Positions 41,575 through 44,564 of a stretch of DNA of 44,564 bases are shown here, one piece after another. Within the stretch, counting starts at the first letter, position 1. The number at the start of each line of letters is the position of its first letter. The DNA lies in assembly GCA_944331915.1 (NCBI GenBank), contig CALVIR010000006.1:1-44564 (forward strand), in the 5' to 3' direction. A model generated the notes under the pieces. It searched no databases and was not told where the DNA came from. It worked only from the letters and a program-made list of their open reading frames with translations. The translations under genes and the position numbers were made by a program. The DNA is from an uncultured Bacilli bacterium. GTDB lineage: Bacteria; Bacillota_I; Bacilli_A; RF39; UBA660.

Positions 41575-42779
41575 ATTCATTTTTTAATAACCAATCTATT
41601 ATATTAATAACCTTAATACCATTATAATCATTACTAAATGGTCTATCCATCGTAAGTATTATCTTCTCATAATTATCTTCAATACTCTCTAAACTACGTA
41701 TTTCTCTTTCTTTAACCTCTTCTGTTGCTAAAGTTTGCGTTACTTGATAATACTTTATAACATTAAAGTTTTTTGCCACAAAGTCAATTTCATAATCATT
41801 AGATTTACCTATATTAACCCTATATCCTCTTCTTAATAATTCTAAATAAACTACATTTTCAAGTAAATGTCCCTCATCTATATTTCTAAACCCTAATATT
41901 ATATTTCTTATTCCTATATCTGCTATATAATACTTACCTAATGTTTTTAATAATGATTTATTTCTTATATCAGTTCTATCTGCTTTATACATTATAAATG
42001 ATTTTTCTAACATATTTAAGTAATTATCTATTGTTTGATGATTAGAATTTACCGTTATTTTATTACTATTTAAATAATTACTTATCTTTGTAGATGAAAT
42101 AGGACTACCAATATTATTTGCTAAATACTTTATAATATTTTCTAACAAAGCGGTATCTTTTATATTATTTCTATCTATGATATCTTTTTTACAATAGTAT
42201 TATAAATATCATTCAAATAAGATAATACTAATTCGTCATTATATTTAATTAAAGTTATCGCTGGTAATCCACCATATTTTAAGTATTCTCTAAACTTATT
42301 ATCTAAATTACTAGTATCATCATATTTATTAAATATTAAATATTCTTTAAATGATAAGGGATACATTTTTATTTCTATATATCTACCTGATAGCAAAGTT
42401 GATAACTCTGAAGATAAAAGATAAGCATTAGATCCAGTTATATATATATCTATATCAAAGTCAACATTAAACGAATTAATTGCTTTTTCCCAAGATTCTA
42501 CATTTTGAACCTCATCTAACAACAAATAAACTTTATCTTTTTTATTTTTTCTTTAACATAGTTATATAAATCTTTATAATTCTTTATATTATCAAATAAA
42601 GCAGACTCAAAATTCATATGTATTATATTATCTTCAGCAATATTATTATTAATAAGATAATCTTTAAACATTAGCAAAAGCGTTGATTTACCACAAGTTT
42701 TAACACCCGTTATTACTTTTATAAAAGGCTTATCTTTTGCATCTATCATTTTCTTTAAATAATTCTCTCTTACTATCAT
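41573..42779 (-). pseudogene. AAA ATPase with DUF4143, split at two A-AAA-AAG sites
   Basis: Three frames together give one complete ATPase of the AAA_14/DUF4143 type (about 400 residues). The first (42516-42779) has Walker A GVKTCGKSTLL. The second (to 42175) has Walker B LLLDEVQNVESWE, ITGSNAYLLSSELSTLLSGRYIEI and the family's FREYLKYGGLPA. The third (to 41573) holds DUF4143, from LLENIIKYLANNIGSPISSTKI to DFVAKN. Both joins need one step back: ATA AAA AAG at about 42538-42547, and GTA AAA AAG at about 42182-42191. Each is an A-AAA-AAG heptamer in the phase used for -1 ribosomal frameshifting. Decay by loss of one A from two runs is the simpler reading. The function of this family is unknown. 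Confidence 0.8.
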
Positions 42780-42795
42780 AGCTAATCACCATTAA

Positions 42796-42824
42796 AGAAT
42801 ATTTTAAAATTTGTATTTTGTAAA
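42796..42824 (-). promoter_or_regulatory. Promoter of the DUF4143 ATPase gene
   Basis: TTTACA (42819-42824) and TATTCT (42796-42801) are 17 bases apart on the - strand, 17 bases before the ATG. The palindrome at 42823-42850 touches the -35 box. Confidence 0.5.
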
Positions 42825-42875
42825 GTTTTGCAAACAAACTTGCAAAACTTATTTTTTTTAGCATTTTTGCAAACG
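42823..42875. promoter_or_regulatory. Candidate operator: TTGCAAA palindrome plus third half-site
   Basis: AAGTTTTGCAA (42823-42833) and TTGCAAAACTT (42840-42850) form a perfect 11-bp inverted repeat with a six-base spacer. A further TTTTTGCAAAC occurs about 25 bases on. The set abuts the -35 box of the ATPase promoter, where a repressor would block it. Confidence 0.45.
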
Positions 42876-42877
42876 TA

Positions 42878-43297
42878 CTAAAATCTTTTTTTCTTTAAAA
42901 CTTTAGTAAGCATATCTCTATTATCTTGATAATCACTGGACATCATATATTCATCTAACTTTTTATTAAAAATATCATATATGACTAAAACATTATCATT
43001 TATTAATGGCATTACACTGTTTAATTTAGTTAATTGATATATTCCAACATTTTCAGGAATTGCCATTAATAACCATGGTGTTGATATTACAAAAGATAAA
43101 AAGGAAGCATAAGCAAAATCTATTGAAAGATTAGTAACATCTGCAAAACTAACATTTAGATGATTCTCACTATTAATAAGTCTAAAACCATTATCATGAC
43201 TACCACTAACACTAAGTTCTTTAACAAAAACTCCTACATTCGTTTTCTTCACAAAAGAATCACTTGGATATACTTCAACCCTATTTCCCTCTATCAT
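42878..43297 (-). CDS. Unknown 139-residue protein, last gene of the dehydrogenase operon
   Basis: I do not recognise a family. The protein is mixed, with several hydrophobic stretches in the middle (FAYASFLSFVISTPWLLMAI) that are too short and broken to be certain membrane helices, and a charged lysine-rich C-terminus (MLTKVLKKKRF). The opening SHDNGFRLINSENHLNVSFADVTNLSIDF suggests beta strands. Its ATG lies three bases after the SDR stop, so it is translated with the dehydrogenase and may act in the same pathway. Confidence 0.5.
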   Translation of the reverse strand: MIEGNRVEVYPSDSFVKKTNVGVFVKELSVSGSHDNGFRLINSENHLNVSFADVTNLSIDFAYASFLSFVISTPWLLMAIPENVGIYQLTKLNSVMPLINDNVLVIYDIFNKKLDEYMMSSDYQDNRDMLTKVLKKKRF

Positions 43298-43300
43298 TTT

Positions 43301-44089
43301 TTACACTCCCACTGTCATCGTTTCTGGTAAAGTTGAACCACCATCAATAACAATACTAGTACCCGTTATATAACTAGATAAATCACTAGCAAGAAAACAT
43401 GCAAGTTCCCCTAATTCTAGCGGTGTTCCTAATCTTTTCATAGGAATAAATCCTGCTATTCCGTTAATAACACTCTCTGGATCACTAGGATTACTCTCTT
43501 TAGCCATTCCTTCGACCATAGGAGTTCTAATATATCCTGGTAATATAGCATTTACTCTAATACCATGATCTACCTCTTCCCTAGCTAAAGCTTTTGTAAA
43601 TCCAATTAAAGCTGCTTTTGTCGTTGCATAAGCTACCTCACCACTATCTGCAACCATCTCCCCTGTAACACTAGATAAATTAATAATACTTGCTTTCTTA
43701 CTAGCTCTTAACATTGGTAATAATACTTTGGTTACATTCCAAGTTCCTTTGATATTAATATCAAAATGTAAATCTCTAAGTTCTAAAGACATCTTCTCAA
43801 ATGTTTCTAACTTACAAATACCCGCATTATTAACAAGAATATCAATATGATCATAATATTTTTTAATAATATCAACAGTCTGTTCTAAAGCTGTAATCTC
43901 ACTAATATCAACTCTAATACCTAATACTTTTTTATTTAAAGCTGCAAATTCATTAACTGTCTCAGTAAGACTTTCAGCTTTATCTAAGATAATAACGGAA
44001 GCTCCATAATTAAGTAAGGCTTCTACAATTCCTTTACCATTACCCATCGCTCCCCCAGTCACTACGGCAATTTTTCCTTCTAAATTCAT
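43301..44089 (-). CDS. ucpA: Short-chain dehydrogenase, UcpA-like
   Basis: This is an NAD(P)-dependent oxidoreductase of the classical SDR family. The cofactor loop is TGGAMGNGKG (residues 11-20), followed by DILVNNAG, the catalytic Ser in LSSVTGEM, and Y-A-T-T-K with the Tyr/Lys pair. The stretch DINIKGTWNVTK, the segment SNPSDPESV and the end IDGGSTLPETMTVGV closely match Escherichia coli UcpA. The physiological substrate of UcpA is not established; it has been linked to aldehyde tolerance. An acidic residue after the second strand (ILDKAE) favours NAD(H). It lies between two small genes with gaps of one and three bases, a tight three-gene operon. Confidence 0.85.
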   Translation of the reverse strand: MNLEGKIAVVTGGAMGNGKGIVEALLNYGASVIILDKAESLTETVNEFAALNKKVLGIRVDISEITALEQTVDIIKKYYDHIDILVNNAGICKLETFEKMSLELRDLHFDINIKGTWNVTKVLLPMLRASKKASIINLSSVTGEMVADSGEVAYATTKAALIGFTKALAREEVDHGIRVNAILPGYIRTPMVEGMAKESNPSDPESVINGIAGFIPMKRLGTPLELGELACFLASDLSSYITGTSIVIDGGSTLPETMTVGV

Positions 44090-44090
44090 C

Positions 44091-44429
44091 TTAATCCTCT
44101 TTTCTATTACTCATATTTTTCATTTTATCATACTGCTTATACATATATTGTACACTATTTTCTAAGAAAAAGTAATGATAGACATAAAAGCCATCAAAAA
44201 TTAATAAGATAAAGAAAATAAGAAACAACATAAAGATGTATTGTGTTAGATATAAAATAAAGATTGTAAAAAGAACATAAGTTAAAGTTATAACTAAGTG
44301 AATAATTCTCTCTTGTTGAAATAACTTAATCTTTAAAAGATGTTCATCTCTATCTTCTTTCGTAAATTTTTCTTTATTTTTAATCCTCAAATCTATTTTA
44401 TTTATATACTCTCTCATATATTCCCTCAT
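44091..44429 (-). CDS. Small membrane protein, first gene of the dehydrogenase operon
   Basis: The 112 residues have a charged N-terminal 40, then two or three membrane helices packed together (IIHLVITLTYVLFTIFILYL and IFMLFLIFFILLIFDGFYVYHYFFL), then a short charged tail. No family is recognised. AGAGGAG precedes the ATG. Its stop is one base from the SDR start, so the two are coupled. The last 135 bases of the window beyond it hold no gene. Confidence 0.6.
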   Translation of the reverse strand: MREYMREYINKIDLRIKNKEKFTKEDRDEHLLKIKLFQQERIIHLVITLTYVLFTIFILYLTQYIFMLFLIFFILLIFDGFYVYHYFFLENSVQYMYKQYDKMKNMSNRKED

Positions 44430-44564
44430 AATAACTCCTCTCTTACCTTAAGTTTATCAAAAAAAGTAAAAAAAAGAAACATAAATATATTTGAGTTTAG
44501 GTTTTTTACAAAAAAAGCATCAAAAATTTATAAATTTTATATTCAAACACAATAATGTACCAAA

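Noticed and set aside
1-44564. CRISPR arrays
   Set aside because: No regularly spaced short repeats were seen. The only direct repeats are the GGGTACCTA sets and the paired segments in the surface gene.
1-44564. tRNA or rRNA genes
   Set aside because: No stretch with the T-arm GGTTCGA context, acceptor pairing or conserved rRNA blocks was found. GGTTCGGTTG near 11671 lies in the small RNA region and does not fold as a tRNA.

Overview
The window looks like a chromosome segment from a low-GC member of the Bacillota, probably an uncultured gut-type Bacilli or Erysipelotrichia/RF39-like lineage. The evidence is very AT-rich DNA, strong GGAGG ribosome binding sites, TTGACA/TATAAT promoters, T-tract terminators and TGG-coded Trp under the standard code. 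An SspI-like spore protein, SpaA-repeat surface proteins and 2-hydroxyacyl-CoA dehydratase activase genes point the same way. The exact taxon cannot be fixed from the sequence alone.

Layout. 1-1130: a truncated acetyltransferase and a decayed IS200-like element. About 1.1-11.7 kb: a 10.5-kb integrative element. It carries a tyrosine integrase, a small DNA-binding protein in the excisionase position, an OB-fold/SSB-like protein and a replication-type HTH protein on the + strand. On the - strand it carries a six-gene defence cassette: Dam-type methylase, AlwI-type endonuclease, Mrr-type nuclease, OLD/GajA-like ATPase-TOPRIM, compact UvrD/GajB-like helicase and DUF3800. GGGTACCTA repeats lie at both ends. 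A probable small RNA gene sits at the right end, and a look-alike of its 3' end sits at the left end. 11.8-17.6 kb: recG, a catalytically dead GDPD-like protein, a lethal-factor-like metalloprotease with an unknown partner, a PH-domain protein and a membrane-anchored thioredoxin. 17.8-20.7 kb: a three-gene acyl-CoA dehydratase/activase-like operon. 20.7-33.2 kb: an unknown membrane protein, an ABC-F ATPase, a dead EEP-fold protein, a Ca2+-type P-ATPase, a glucosaminidase, a 1160-residue thioester/SpaA adhesin and Tex. 33.4-35.3 kb: a membrane-anchored protein with two GC-rich hypervariable segments. 35.7-38.7 kb: a broken RhuM gene, a Fic protein and an alpha/beta hydrolase. 38.7-44.5 kb: DUF2207 and LemA, SspI, a DUF4143 ATPase split at two slippery sites, and an operon with a UcpA-like dehydrogenase.

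How it works together. The left third is a mobile defence module in which restriction-modification is stacked with a Gabija-like ATPase/helicase pair. The rest is chromosomal, with a heavy share of cell-surface functions (adhesin, wall hydrolase, variable surface protein, LemA/DUF2207).

The most striking signal is in the 33.4-35.3 kb gene. Two near-identical repeats differ by 11 substitutions in their variable core, all at codon positions 1 or 2, inside GC-rich islands. This is the pattern left by adenine-directed mutagenesis from a diversity-generating retroelement. No reverse transcriptase or template repeat is present in the window, so any such machinery would have to act from elsewhere in the genome.
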